Shown here: positions 1 through 11,996 of the stretch, piece after piece | How the letters are laid out: the number at the start of each line of letters is the position of its first letter | Numbering within the stretch: the stretch's first letter is position 1 | NCBI GenBank assembly: GCA_963377175.1 | Contig: CAUJNA010003248.1 | Coordinates: 305,829 to 369,828, forward strand | Length of the DNA: 64,000 bases | Source of the DNA: Effrenium voratum | Taxonomy: Eukaryota > Sar > Dinophyceae > Suessiales > Symbiodiniaceae | Direction: 5' to 3' | Notes under the pieces: model-generated | Seen by the model: the letters and a program-made list of their open reading frames with translations, nothing else | Databases searched by the model: none | Told to the model about the DNA's origin: nothing | Program-made: the position numbers and the translations under genes

Positions 1-169
1 TTTTTTGTTCTGGGGCAGGATGTTCCACAACCTGCCAACCACAGTCTGCCGCAAAAACCATGCCTTACACTGAAACGCGTGGATTGGCCCTGCAAAGAAC
101 GCAGTGGCGCGTGTGGTCTGTCTTTGCCACCCAATGTACCAACAGTCTTGCCCATGCTCTGGAATTCTG

Positions 170-1967
170 CTTGATTTTCCTGTTAATTTTGCCGCGGAAT
201 GTAGGGTTGACTTCGCTTGGCTTCGGGCCACGTCAGCCAAGACCTTGACCCCTTCCGAGCCAATCTGATTGCCTGCGCGCAACGTCAAGTGACCATGGGT
301 CAAATCCAAATCGTACCCAAAGTGAACATCCCAATCCCCACTAAAATCGACTAGCATGGGTGGTGCACCTACCCCCAAATGGTACCTGTGGTTTTGACCC
401 ACAGCCAAGTGTTGCAAGCTGCTGCTCATGCTCGTTGCCCAACAGGCCGGCGCTGGCCCCAAGCAAAACGTGCGAGGTCGCCGCTCGCCTGTCAGATCCA
501 GCTGCTCCAATTTCTGTGGCAAAGCCTGCCAGCGAAATGGGACATGTGCAACTTCAAGCTAGGGCACGCCCCTTGCCTTTGCGAGTTCGGACATGGCCTC
601 ACTGCAGGCATGTCCCAACCGGCTGAATGACACCGCAAGGAAAGCGTGCGGACCTTCCATAGCGAGTAGCCACCATGCAACCACGCCGCACGCAACCACC
701 AGGAAACTGCTTTTTCAACACTGATATGAGTCAAAACCGGCTCAGAGACACTGACCCTTTGCAAGCCACTCGCAAGGAAATAGTGGGACCTTCCATAACA
801 ATCAGCCGGTCAAAACCGAAACCTACAGTAGCCGAGCCGAACTCGTTTGCGACGTTGAACTTTCCCTCGCTACTCTCTCTTGGGCTTTGGGCTCGACAAA
901 CCTTCGCCTGTCGGCTGCTGCCAGGCCGCGCCATCCCCGAACTTGTTCCCCGACAGGTCCAAGACTCGGAGCCGGCTGCCGGCCAGCGCCTAGGCCATGG
1001 CTACGGCGAATGCCACAGCCACCTCTTGGATTCAAACCGAATGGCTGTGGCTCAAAAAAGTGGTACCAAAATTGCACCCTGGTAAATGGAACCAAAGACC
1101 AAAACCCGCGTAACCCCAGCTCTTTAATTTTGAGCCATACCCGAATGAAGCTCAAAGAAAAACGGCAGTCTCCCGGAAGAACACCGTTGGCACATTGATC
1201 TAGAAAGGCCGTCTTCTTCAAAAGCAAGCCTACGAGCAAGCATGGAAAGCCAAGAAGTGCTTTGCAACTCGTGCAGGACTGCCTGGCTCAGCAGCACTGC
1301 TCCCGCGTCATCTATGCGGTTGCCGCCCACGTCCAAGGTGTGCAGCCTCCCGGCGTCACCTGTTGGCCGCTCGTTGGAGAACCGGGATCACTGTGCGAAT
1401 GGTGAAACTAAAGCCCTTTGACCTCAACCAAAAACTGTTCGAAGCCAGCACCTCTACATAGGAAGCCCTTTCAAGGCATAAAGCACTGGCGCCTTGAAGT
1501 GCTTTGGCCAAGTGACCTGCTCCTTCATCGCCCACCTGCGACAAGGCTGCATGAAGATATGGTTGATTTGCTGCTTCCAATCGAGAAATCCCGGACTATT
1601 GCCATCAACCACAACACGTATGCTGCAAGCTGAATCCGGCTATCAAGCACCTCAAGGACACACACACACACACACAAACGGGGCACTTTTTGGTCCTGTG
1701 GCAAGCTCCATGGCTCTGAGGGAAGTCGGACCCTCGACTAGAAAAGGCCTTTGATGTACCAAGGCACAACGAATCTGCGACCAGCACCCAACGAAACAAA
1801 GACGTCCTAGTTTGCTCGCAGCTGAACAAGCACACGTTTATGTCAGAATCTGGATCGCTTCGTCCCGGCGGAGCAGCTGCTTAGCGGGCATCTGCCATTG
1901 AGCTGCATCACAAAAGGGACGCGCAAAGAGTGAAAGGCGACAAGCCTGCGCAGGGCTTCGCAAACTT
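170..1967 (-). CDS. Leucine-rich-repeat protein (ribonuclease-inhibitor type), several exons, 3' end probably beyond the window
   Basis: Several short reading-frame pieces on the minus strand each carry a leucine-rich-repeat unit and follow an AG acceptor. They begin near 1535 (VGDEGAGHLAKAL), 1359 (LHTLDVGGNRIDDAGAVLL), 989 (LRVLDLSGNKFGDGAAW), 525 (ALPQKLEQLDLT) and 272 (NQIGSEGVKVLADVA). A weaker piece near 1967 (VCEALRRLVAFHSLR) may be the first. The GDEGA and DDAGA forms with LxxLDLSGN are typical of the ribonuclease-inhibitor/NLR class of repeats, which bind proteins; the partner here is unknown. No start codon or effector domain was found. Exon 3' ends are not resolved. The start near 1967 lies only about 44 bases from the eIF3d stop, so the true 5' end may be further in. 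The gene seems to run on past position 1. Confidence 0.55.
292..406. repeat. Dispersed inverted-repeat (MITE-like) element, copy 1
   Basis: A 115 bp copy with ends ACCATGGGTCAAA and TTTTGACCCACAGCC. It is flanked by the 5 bp direct repeat AAGTG at 287-291 and 407-411, which looks like a target-site duplication. It lies in a likely intron of the leucine-rich-repeat gene. Other copies are listed separately. Confidence 0.6.
1042..1142. repeat. Dispersed inverted-repeat element, copy 2
   Basis: It begins TGGCTGTGGCTCAAAA and ends TTTTGAGCCATACCC, imperfect inverted repeats of each other. The core GGTACC, 'ggtaaatgga' and 'ccaaaacc' matches the copies at 33045 and 61155. It lies between two leucine-rich-repeat exons, so is probably intronic. 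Confidence 0.55.
1659..1677. repeat. (CA)n microsatellite
   Basis: About nine CA units in a spacer or intron. Confidence 0.8.
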
Positions 1968-2010
1968 CTGAAAAACTCCCCGCAGCTCTGTGCTCCAGTC
2001 CGGGCCTCGC

Positions 2011-5000
2011 CTAGCTCGCCTGGTTCGGGACAACGTTGCCGTCCTCGTCCAGCTCCCGCTCTTCCTGTGCCAAATCAAAGCCTAGTCCGTGGAAAGCCTG
2101 CATGTCTTGACTTGCAAACCCGGTGGCCAACAAAAAACTGCTAGCCGCACGTCGGAAACTCTCAGCTCCGTCCTCCTCTTCGTCAGCATCGTCGTTGTCG
2201 TCGTCATCTTCGAAGGTGTCCCATGGCACCTGTTCCGAATCCAGCGGCAATCAGCCAAAGGCAGATTCCTCGAAACATCGCCTCGTGGATACGGAGGACC
2301 GACTTGGTGGGGTCCTCCCATGTTTGGGCTTGGAATGCCCCTCGGGGTCATTTTTTTGCACAAAACGAGGGGGCAATCCACTGTATATACAATATATGTA
2401 TATATATATATTATAGAAACTGCAGAGAATGTGCTACGCATGTGCAATAGGGGGCAGTAACTGAACAACCCTCAACATCAGCCCCATCTTCTAAATTGAT
2501 GCATGTAGAGAACGCCAGCCGAAAATCATGCAAACAAAAGGCCAAAACAGGGGGTCCAACCCCCAACCCATTTGATTAATTTGTTTGGAGGGATGTTTCC
2601 CATCCACGCTGTGAGTGACTGCAGCGTCCTTCAGCAGCACATACTTGCCATCGTCCCAGCCTCAAGTGAATGGTTTGCTAAGCTGAAATACTGGAATGGG
2701 GCACTAGGCATGTTGATCAATGTTAGAACATTTGGCAAGATCCGCACCGCAAATTGGCATGAAGGGATGCTCTATAAACATGCACACACACACACACACA
2801 CACATTCCGAGACACTCATGACCAGGTCGACAATGTTCCTGATAATGCCAAACCTCGCACGACCACGCAATCTCCAAGACCCAATATTCATGCTTTATGC
2901 ATGCGAATCACACCCCTGCAATCATGGAGATTCGCCAATTTGGGGCGGAGACATGTTGTTCTTCGTGAGGCCGATCTGCTCCGCAAAGCTGCTGGTGGTG
3001 TAGGTCTGCACTCCCAACAGGCAGTGATTCCAGGTGTCCTTTGGATCCCGACGAGACCTTGGTAGCTTGCAAGCAGGGGCATGAATACAAACGAGAACGG
3101 ACTATTAGCCTTAGCGCTTTTGAATGTTCCTCGTAACATACTCTTTGTTGCAATCTGCTCCCAAAGTTTTTCGAGGCTCCAGCACGTAGCCAATCTTGAT
3201 GGTGTCGCAGCCTGCAAGGATGGCCTGGCAGTGACATCCTCACCTCGGACCTCCCGCCTTTGCGACGCATGCCGATCCATCGAGTGCGAGCCGGCGCCTG
3301 TGCAGTCCACCGGCCCAGCTTGAAGGCGTTGTTTTTCAGCTCCGTGGCAAAGCAGGCGCCTGACGCTTCCCCAACGCACGTCCGGTCTCGTGAAAGAGGC
3401 TTTCTGTACGGAGCAACACCAAAGGCCGATTGACAGCACAGCACAAATATATCGTCGCAATCATTGCCGCCACTTCACGTACTTGACCACGGTTTACCGC
3501 CGGCCCCCTAGGAAAATGTTTGAATGATCCCATCCGCCAACTTCAAGGCGGCTCACCAACGCCACTCATCTGAACAGCTGCCTGCCTCTCTGTGAATCCT
3601 TGGTAGCAGTTCACCGTTTCAAAAGGCCAATGATCGGCAGTTTTCACCATCCACATGTTCTGTCAATTGACTCGCTCACTCTGCCATGTTCAACGTTGAA
3701 CTTGCATCTTATTGCCTGAGGCCCTGGCCAAGTGAGCTTTCCAGCTGTAGTTTGGCTTTGGATCATACTCATTTATGGCCTAGCCATCTGACTTGTCAAA
3801 ACATACCAAAGGCATCACGCATCTCCACTTTCTCTCGCTAAGGTTGATCCCGATCTTTTCACCCGTCGGTTTGAGAAACAGCCCCAAAATCCCTCTTTCT
3901 GTCATGTTCTGGGGAAAAAAACGATGATCCCGGGAAAGATTAGGGAAGTACAAGCACAGCTAGATCTCAAGATGTGCCTTGACGGACGCAAGATCCGTGG
4001 TCCCAGGAAGCTTGCAGTTCACCTCAGTACCTCAGGCTCTCGGAGATCCAACTACCTCAAAATAGAGAAGCTTCGCTTCCTGGGGTACAGTACATGTGCG
4101 CCTCTGAGAGACTTGATCTCAGTCCTGTTCCGGCAGTTCCTGTGCTATGCCCCTCAATCCTGGGGAAGATGCGGACCACCAGCTTCACCGGGTTCTGCTC
4201 AAAGTCTGTCCCTGCCTGCATCAAGCGACGCTCCCGAAAACAGCTTCATGAAGAGAGTTGATTCTCTCTGCTGACCAAAACCGCAATGCTATTGAAAGAG
4301 TGGAAGCGACTCCTGCACTGCAATCAAGAAGCAGATTCATTTGCCAATGTTGGATTCATGAGTCATGAGTTGTATATTTTCAAGATGCAAGGAGAAACAA
4401 ACAACTACAAGAGGGGCCTTGCATCCGACTATCGCTCCTATCGCAAAGCACCTTGGGATTCCCTGGTAGCGTGATCTTCCTGTATCTGTAGGCGCCGCAA
4501 GCCACGCAGCCCTGGTTCTCCTGAAAAACCACTGCCCACTTCAGCTTGAAAGCCACATTCACAGCGGTCTGTCGCAAAGCCCGCCACGGAAAGTAGCTTT
4601 TAGAAAAGCTCAAAGGATGGGAACGGCCTTTTCCGTCATAAGGTCATGGTTGGGACCATCCCACATGAGTCGCAATCAAAACCTGGTACTAAAACGGTCT
4701 ACCCAGAACCATGTAAAGAACTAAGAAGGCGGCCGCAGCTATTTCTGGCTGGGATCGTCCCTTACTATCCTTCATCTACCCGGGTTTTGATTGTGGCTCA
4801 CATGACTCTATGGGGTTCTAACAAACCTTGGTGTGCTTTCACTTCACACTTTTGCAACGAGACTCGAGATGTCTCGGTCCTCATCCTCGAAAGGATTCGG
4901 GTGCTCCATCTTCTCCACAGCCTCCTGAGCCGTTCCGAAGCGCTGACATCGAGCTGGTTTGAAGCTCGAAACGTGCTTGTTTCTGGAAGTATGTCTTTCC

Positions 5001-7397
5001 GGGAAAGGCCCTGAACAGCAAGCTAGAGTTGTGTGCTAATGAAAGGCTTCAAAATCTTGGAATGCAGCTCAGAGTTGCGCTCGGTTGCAACCAAGCCGCG
5101 TTGGAATCCAGAACCATCTGAGAGAAGTTCTGGTTGATGCAGGAGGCTTCCTTGCGCCGTCTCTCTAGCGGATACTTGGGAGGCTCGGCAGCGCCTGGCC
5201 AAGCCGGATGGGCCCGTTCACGCTATCCTGGGAAACCGGGAGCACCTCTCACCGAAAGGCAGCCAGCGGTCGCGCCTTGTCATCCGCGTTGGGAGGATCC
5301 TGTGCAGTCTCGTTGACCTGGGTGCAATGCGTCAGAAAGCGCCAAGGACAACATACACAGACCCTAAATATATATGTATATATATAATATCGATATAATG
5401 ATATATATATATATATATAGTATGCTAATATAAACACAAGCAAATGCACAGGCACGCCACCCGCACATGCACATGCACATTCACACACATGCAAACGCAC
5501 GCGCGCACAAACACGCACGTCTACGCATGCACCCACCCTCCCACGCATGCACCCCGCCCTCCCACGCCAGCACGAACCACTGGGATGGCTGCTGTCAAGA
5601 AATCGATCTGCGAGCCGTCACGCTTGTCAAAGATCAGCTTGTTCTGCACCTGGAAGGCAGGAACAGGCAACATTGAAATTTAAGCGCCTTCATGACTGCA
5701 CGACCTGTCTTGGCCTGAGCAGTCTCACCCTTGAAGGGCAAAGCCGGCCCTTTCGTTTGTTTCAGATCGCTGTCGACCCGGCCTTCGACACCACGATGTC
5801 CCACGAATAAACGGACCTGCAACTTGCTCAGGCACGACTACTGTTGATGGACAAAACCCTGCATGTTTCCCAGTACTCACAAAATGGCCAGGTACTACGC
5901 ACCTCGCAGCTGCCACCAGGCAGGCCAGCACGTGGTCTGTGGCCTGGCCAAGTCGGACGCATCATTGCCATGGAGCTGCCAGGAACTCATGATAGGATGA
6001 TCGTTCTTTATCCAACGGGAGACCAAGCAACTTAAGGTTCCAAAGAAGAAACTTACGTGCAGATCGAGAGTCAATGACCGTGACGGTCTCATCTTGCTGC
6101 AAGAGATCCTGCCAAACGCTGAGGTGACTCAGGCGCTCTTAGTTTGCCTAATGCAATTGTTGCTCAAGATAAGATCCGCAATTACCTACTGGCCAAAGGC
6201 ACAAACTAGCGTGACAATGTGACAAGTGAATACTCACATCCTACTAGAAGCCAAGACATGCAACGGGGAAAGCTAGGGTGCTCAAAAGCTGGGCACGTGC
6301 TGACTGGTCCGGCAAAACTGGATCATCGGAGGTGGTGACGTTGAAGAAGTTGAGATCCTGTGAAGTTGAAAGGCGGCCAGTGAGCCCAGAAGTCTGTAAA
6401 GACACATGTGGTCCTCGAATCTCCTGAGCTGCCGCTCACTCTTCGCTGAGATACGATCGAAGTCCTGGGGTCAGTGCCAATGCGATTCATTGAGCTGTGC
6501 TGCTGGATGCAGAGTGTTTGCGCTTCCTTTGCCACAACCCGACCATGGGTGAAAGTAGATGGCCAGACCTACCCTTTCAAGTTGCTGCATCCTCCTTACT
6601 TCCCGACATGAAGGGAGTTGCGCCATCTTCTGCCATCCTTTACCCTGGTGTGCTAGGGGGTCTCGACGTGCGCGCCTTGCAGTAGGTCGGCAAGTTGCCA
6701 GCCCAAAGGACGTCGTCAAATTCCACCATCTGCAGTCGAGTCCAATGCGTAGCGCCAAGTGCAAGGAGAAACTTGCCTGAAAGCTACGACTTCCCGGTAG
6801 CTCGTTCCAAATGATTCGTTCCCATGGTGCGAACACCGCACCAAAAAACCGCAGCCAACATCAAGTGCCTTGGCATCGATCTGCAGCTTCGCCTCTGCGA
6901 TGCCGAGTTACAATTGCTCGTGTGCAGCTCCGAACTGTGACAAAATGAGCTGAGCAAAGCCAAGGCACCAGAGACGTCAGCCCAATCTCCCGCATAAGAG
7001 TCCAATCAGGTCTAGTTTGCACAGACCACTCCTGGGACGAATGACAGTGAAAGGATCACCTTCGGAAGTCGATTCACAGATTCACAGCTCGACAAAGAAG
7101 CCGTCCGCCGTCCTTGAACGAAGGAATACCTCTGCGGATTGCTGCCGACTTCTTGCCTTTTCCTTTTGCTTGAGTCTGATTCGCCTGCCAGGCATCGGCG
7201 AGTCAGACTCTCTCATGCCAAAGCCAGCTGCAGCTTGTCAGCCTGGTAGTAGGGCTTTTGCTTCTGCCCGAGGATGCCCTCCTGATAGTTGGAAGCAATT
7301 CCCTTGCCTGGGGTCAGGTGACGCAACGCGCGTTCAGCTCTCACTTGTCGTCACCCCATCCGCATCTGGGGCTCGCGCTCTTGCCCTTTCCCTTCAT
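2011..7397 (-). CDS. EIF3D: Eukaryotic translation initiation factor 3 subunit d, at least 18 exons
   Basis: Subunit of the eIF3 complex that recruits mRNA to the 40S ribosome; in other eukaryotes eIF3d binds caps of some mRNAs. Exons (approximate where marked ~): 7397-7345, 7306-7219, 6729-6676, 6108-6057, 5943-5903, 5816-~5775, 5649-5593, 5317-5253, 5150-~5100, 4924-4850, 4485-~4425, 3779-3702, 3359-3298, 3224-~3180, 3038-2953, 2853-2805, 2660-2620, 2229-2011. One near 6.9 kb (DWADVSG) is likely missing from this list. Diagnostic pieces in family order are ATDHVLACLV, SVYSWDIVVSK, KLIFDKRDG, NETAQDPP, INQNFSQ, HPNPFEDE, ACFATELKNNAFKLGRWTAQ, GVQTYTTSSFAEQIGL, IIRNIVDLV, DDGKYVLLKD and an acidic C-terminal tail. 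Splice phases I tested at the ATD and RSVYSW joins fit. Donors include GTGAGAGG, GTAAGTTT and several GC sites. The start is the ATG at 7397 (MKGKGKSASPRCGWGDD); the exon 1/2 junction is not cleanly resolved. No internal stop was found in the exons. Confidence 0.9.
2392..2418. repeat. TA-rich microsatellite in the last intron of EIF3D
   Basis: Run of TA units between the last two exons, with no coding potential. Confidence 0.6.
2782..2804. repeat. (AC)n microsatellite at an exon edge
   Basis: On the minus strand this is a (GT)n run directly after the exon ending SVSE (2853-2805). The 5' splice site is therefore inside a GT repeat, so several GT donors are equally possible. Confidence 0.7.
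4723..4822. repeat. Dispersed repeat R2, copy A
   Basis: About 100 bp that match 29657-29745 closely by eye, starting AAGAAGGCGGCC and sharing TTCATCTACCCGGG. It lies in an EIF3D intron between the exons at 4924-4850 and 4485-4425. Confidence 0.6.
5368..5420. repeat. AT-rich microsatellite in an EIF3D intron
   Basis: Interrupted TA runs, followed at 5440-5570 by a CA- and CACGC-rich tract that produces only low-complexity open frames. Confidence 0.6.
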
Positions 7398-8731
7398 GCC
7401 TGCGCTAACCGGAGGCAAGCGGCGGTGCAGCGCGGGCGCGCGCGCCTGAGGAACGCCCTCTGCCCATAGACTTGCCAGGCACAGGCCGGCTGTCCACCAG
7501 CGAGAAGCCCTCCTCATCCTTGCCTCAGATCCCAGGCAACATGTGGAGAGCTGGTTTGACCGCTGAATGCACAGGACACTGAACGGTCAGCGGCCTGATG
7601 GCAAGTGACGAGCAGCGACGCAAGCGGCTCTTTTTGCCAGCTTCAAAACCACACGAAGACCTTGCTTTGTACAAAAATGGTGTCACTGTCAACTTTAGTT
7701 GAAAGCGCTTCACCAGAACTTCTACATCCAATCTGAGCTTGCAGGTGTTGCGCGGCTGCCGGTTTGCAGCTGTGTTCCCAAGCCGCAAGACCGACATGGA
7801 AAAACGGGTCACCCACAGCATCCTCATGCAATAATTGGGGGTGCTTCATTCAAGGCGTGCTCGCTTTGCTGGAAGGAGGCCATCTGCCACCAAGCCTTTC
7901 AGCCTAAGATCGCTGCCAACTAGGACGAGTGGCGTCTCAGTGGATCTAAAACCGCTCTGCGGCAACAAGTCCTTGAGTTCCACGCGATGTGTGCCGCATG
8001 GGTGAACATGACTGAACATGGTGAGTCAATGTGAACGGTGGCTCAGAAGATGAGCAATCCGCCTTCGACGATTCGAAGCGTCCCGGGCCAAGCGCCCAAA
8101 GCATTGAGCTGAAGAGCCCCCTTTGCAGACTAAGACACACAGATCGATGACCAAGCATCTCAAACCGAACCAACTGGAAAAAGGACAGCTCAACCAACAT
8201 TTGCAGTAGTGTGGTGAAACCGATGCATCAATATCGCAAACCGCAAACAAAATGGACGATGATGCGCACAGTATCATTGTTTCCGCGCTTAGCACGTCAA
8301 CCGGGACCTTTAGGATCACTCCCCGCCGGGCAAACTTGGATTCGCAGAAAGGTTTTGGTTCAAGTCGGCTCCGCTTAGAGTGGGGCACTTCGCTTGAACC
8401 TGATATGTGTTCAATATGTCCTTATTTTGCTTGATAATGACCCCATCATAACTTGATATCGCTTATATGTGGTGTGTTATGACATCAAGGGTTTACTACA
8501 TCACTGTGCACCTTCGGACTAGACTTGAAGTTCTTGGCATGCGCTTCTTGGAGCAACACCTGGTCGCTTCTGCATGCCCACTGCTTCCACGGCAGTTTTG
8601 GGTTGGACGATTGCCTGGACATGTCGCCAACTCGGCCGGGTCGCAGGCACGCATCCTTTGACCTGGTCAGCACCTGGCCGCAGATCCGCTCAGCCAACCT
8701 CGGCATAGAAATCAGCCCCGCGAAGAAAACA
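7398..8731. other. Spacer between EIF3D and the BTB gene
   Basis: No gene I can support. Short minus-strand frames such as the one near 7690 (VDSDTIFVQSKVFV) could be exons of the BTB gene's 3' part but have no recognisable domain. Confidence 0.4.
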
Positions 8732-8831
8732 TGGGTATGGGTCAACATTTAAACCAGCAGACCGCAGGCTTTGGTCCATGTTGCCACTTACTAGGGTTCC
8801 ATTTGGGGTACTTATTTTTGACCCACAGCCA
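8732..8831. repeat. Dispersed inverted-repeat element, copy 3
   Basis: Opposite orientation to copy 2: begins TGGGTATGGGTCAA and ends TTTTTGACCCACAGCCA. It lies just 3' of the last BTB exon found. Confidence 0.55.
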
Positions 8832-8984
8832 CATGGGAAACAAGGAAAACAAGGGTTCAACCGACCTGGGTGCGGAGATTGTGCTGATCTTGTGATTCGC
8901 GGTGCATGTTGGGACAACGCTATCCCACCAAAAGCATTGAGACGTTCGGTCAGTGCTCAGCTCACTGCAAGTCAATACAACAAA

Positions 8985-11462
8985 TGTCTGACATCTGGCG
9001 ACCAAAAGATGTGCCGATTTCTGGCAAAGGGTCTCATCACTTTGATACCTCCGGCAACTCTCAAGAAGCTCCCTCAAGTTCTCCCCTTCCAGCGACTGCA
9101 AGATGATGGCCTCTGCCATGCTGCGAACCTCCGAAGTGCAGTACTTGTCCGCGATCGCCCACACCTCCACCATATCCACATCCTCATCCAGGGTTGGCAC
9201 CTCGAGCCTATATGACATGCTGGCCATTGACGTTGGAACCTACTCACCTTTGCCAGTTAAAGCTGGGATCTCTGCTCTCCTCAGATGCCTATGCATGGCA
9301 TGGCACAAGCATGGCAAGAGAAACTGGCAACAAAGCGTGTCGGTTGATGATATCGGATCTCAAGATCTTGTGCCATGTTGAGTCTTCGCATTTAAGCCAG
9401 CTTAAGAGAGTGCTGGATATGACCCGCTTCTGACATGCAAGAATGAACCATCCCCTTCCTTTCTCTCTCTGCTACTCCCCCAAGCCCAAACCCCCTCTCC
9501 CAAACTTCCCCACCCCCACCCCCCTATCGGCCTCCGGAGGTCTCTGCAGCATGGCATAGGCCACGTGGCTGTCCAGCATCGCCAGGAAAACCCGGAACGA
9601 CTCCGCGCCGAAGTCCGCGATCTCCGCGCGGCCCGACATGGCCTCCACGCAGTGCCCGAAGAAGAGGGCCCTGAACACCGGCGAGTGGGCCGCCAGGAAG
9701 TACTTCTTGGCTGCCAACGGCGGGGAGTCCTCCACTCAACCATGACGTTTTGGACGCAGTGACTCCAGATCCGCAGTGTTGTATGTCTTAAGACGGTTTA
9801 AGCACTATAGCCGTACTTTGTGAGTGCTTCACCTACAACATTCATGGGAGGTCCATGAATCCGCAGCCCTCCAACTGAAGGCTTATGACTCAACGAATCA
9901 TCCACATCCAAGCACATTTGCAATGTCCGGAATCTTCCATTCGTTGTTGATGTCCAGATCCCTCGTGATGCATGTCGGTGTGTGTTTTTGGTCGAGGGTA
10001 CCCCTTTTGCTGCTGTTTCAAAGACCTGACTTTGGGAGGACAATTTAGTGTCGCCCCCCCTCCCACACTATAACCAAAGACTGAATAGTCTGACCAACCC
10101 TTCAATGTGTCACAGGGGGTAGTTTTCTTTGCTCCCCTTCCAAACCAGAGAAAACCAAAATTCCTGGTGGTAGCCTTCTCACACCCAGCCCTTCTTACCG
10201 TTTTCTCCGGGGCCTGGAACTCGAAATGCACCACATCCTCATCCGCCGGCGTCTCCGGCGTGGGGAGGTGGACCAACTCCAGGCGGGTCAGCTCCAGCCT
10301 CAGGGAGGCCTCCGTGCGCAGGCGGTCGTCGCACACGAAGAGCTCGAACCTCAGCGCCGGACCGGACTCGACGTGCGCCGAGTGGCTCAAGGTCGTTTCT
10401 TTCACCCCCTCCCCCCCCCCCCCCAATGTTTGGCAATTGGACTCAGGCGCACCCCCCCCCCCCCATTTTTGGCAATTTGACTCCGCGTGATTTGCGCATG
10501 CCAGTTCAGAAGTTCTGAGGCAAGCGCTCTTGGTGGCTCTTCAGGCCCATGGGGCTCAGAAACCGCGCACAGTTCTTGGGGGGCCCAGACAAATCCAAGG
10601 CGAACTGCAGGGCGCCCGCGCCCAAACCGCCCTTCGAGCCCTGCGCGTCTCCCTTGGGGTCCTTGGGCTCCAGCACCACCGTGGTGGTCCTCAGCTCCAA
10701 GAGGTTGGAGCCCCACAGCGAGATGCTGGTGATGGTCACCGGGGCGTCGAACGTCAGGCTCGTGTGGAAGAGGCACACCTCCTGAAGTCAGGACCTTTGG
10801 ATTTTCATGTTTTGTTTGTGTTTCCTTTTCTTGTTTTGTGGGGCCTTTGCTGGGCAAAAGGAACAAATGGATTGAGTCGCAAAGAGAGCCTCCAGTGAAA
10901 TGGGAGTCAAGTGTTGGAGGAGTCGATGCTCCGAGCTCTTGTTAAGACATTTTATGCCGGGCACAAAGCTTCCTGAGTTTGAGATCGCCCACGTGCGTAC
11001 TACATGAATGCGTAACGGCAGCGTATGTACTAGTGATATGCGTGGACACTCCATACCAATATGAAATTGATAGAAGCGTTTGTCCATGGTATGACTTCTC
11101 TGCAATGCGGCGAACTCATGCCCAACTCCCAATTCAATGCACCAGGAGTCTAAAAACACCTCGCCTCTCCCCGCCTCGTCTGCAACAAGAGTATGCCAAC
11201 AAGAATCAAAGAAACCATACGCCCCCTCCTACATTGAGACCTGCGGCCTCACTTCCCCTGCCCAGCCATCCCATGCGTTCCTTGCGGACCCGGGACCGCT
11301 CCGTGCCCGGCTTGGCGCCGCGGAGCTGTGCGGGCACTGTCTTGGACAAGGTGCACGCGTCGCCCCGCAGCAGCCGCCGAGCCACCGGATCCAGCGAGTC
11401 CAGCTGCAGCATGGCGAGCCAGCGAGCCAAAAATGGGCTGAAGCTGCCGCACATGTTGCCCC
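8985..11462 (-). CDS. BTB/POZ-domain protein, at least five exons
   Basis: Minus-strand exons: 11462-~11270, 10781-~10585, 10385-10199, ~9733-9540 and 9207-~8985. The fourth carries the core of a BTB/POZ fold (KYFLAAHSPVFRALFF, then a shared aspartate/phenylalanine-rich strand). The fifth continues with the BTB C-terminal helices and a BACK-like start (VWAIADKYCTSEV, ENLRELLESCRRY). BTB proteins dimerise and often act as adaptors for cullin-3 ubiquitin ligases; that role is inference here. The first three exons encode about 190 residues with no family I can name, including SLTFDAPVTITSISLWGSNL. Splice signals seen: acceptors TTTCAG at 11462, TTCAG at 10781 and ATATAG at 9207, and the clear donor GTAAGAAGG after 10199. 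Stop codon and true start were not found; exons up to 12.7 kb may belong to it. Confidence 0.7.
10407..10467. repeat. Two poly-C tracts in a BTB-gene intron
   Basis: Two runs of about 14-21 C separated by a 20 bp spacer, within the intron before the 10385 exon. On the coding strand these are G runs. Confidence 0.6.
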
Positions 11463-11779
11463 CTGAAACCTCCCGTGTGCGTGGGCTGTTGGCTTGCATT
11501 TGTATCTGCCTCACAACCGTGTCAACAAGAGAAACGGGCGCGGCCAGCTTGTGGCATGCGGGACCCGTGATCTTGACCAACAGCATCCAAGGGAGCTACT
11601 CCCTCATCCCTCTCGTAGCTCTGGCATGAGGCCGGGGCCAGGCTGGAGCGCTTGGATCGGGCCTTTCCCCTGGAGACTGCTTTGGGATGCACAGCAGCTA
11701 AGGCGCTCAAACCGTAGGGAAATGGAAGTGGTTGTGTGATGCGTCCTCTCTGGCTCCCTCAGAAAACCCCAGATTGCAC

Positions 11780-11872
11780 ACAAGCAGCAACTCTGCAGCG
11801 CTGGCCTTGCCGATGCCCTTAACGCCTTTGCCCTTGTTTCTCTCCGCCTGACGGTGCTCGTCACAAAATCAA
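11780..11872 (-). CDS. Candidate exon with a helix-hairpin-helix-like segment
   Basis: Minus-strand frame EHRQAERNKGKGVKGIGK followed by ASAAELLLV. The GIGKASAAELL part resembles a helix-hairpin-helix DNA-binding turn, but one segment is weak evidence. It could be an upstream exon of the BTB gene or of a separate gene. Confidence 0.3.
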
Positions 11873-11996
11873 CTCTTGTGCTCTGCCAGTTTGTTCTTCA
11901 CACACCGCATAATCACTCCACAACTCCATCCTCACCAAGGGTGATCCGTTCCACTGGACAAACCCCCGGTCGCAAAGATTGAGCAGCTAGCCACTT

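Noticed and set aside
5249..5683. Cys- and His-rich open frames around 5.4-5.6 kb
   Set aside because: Translations of CA/CACGC-rich microsatellite DNA in an EIF3D intron.
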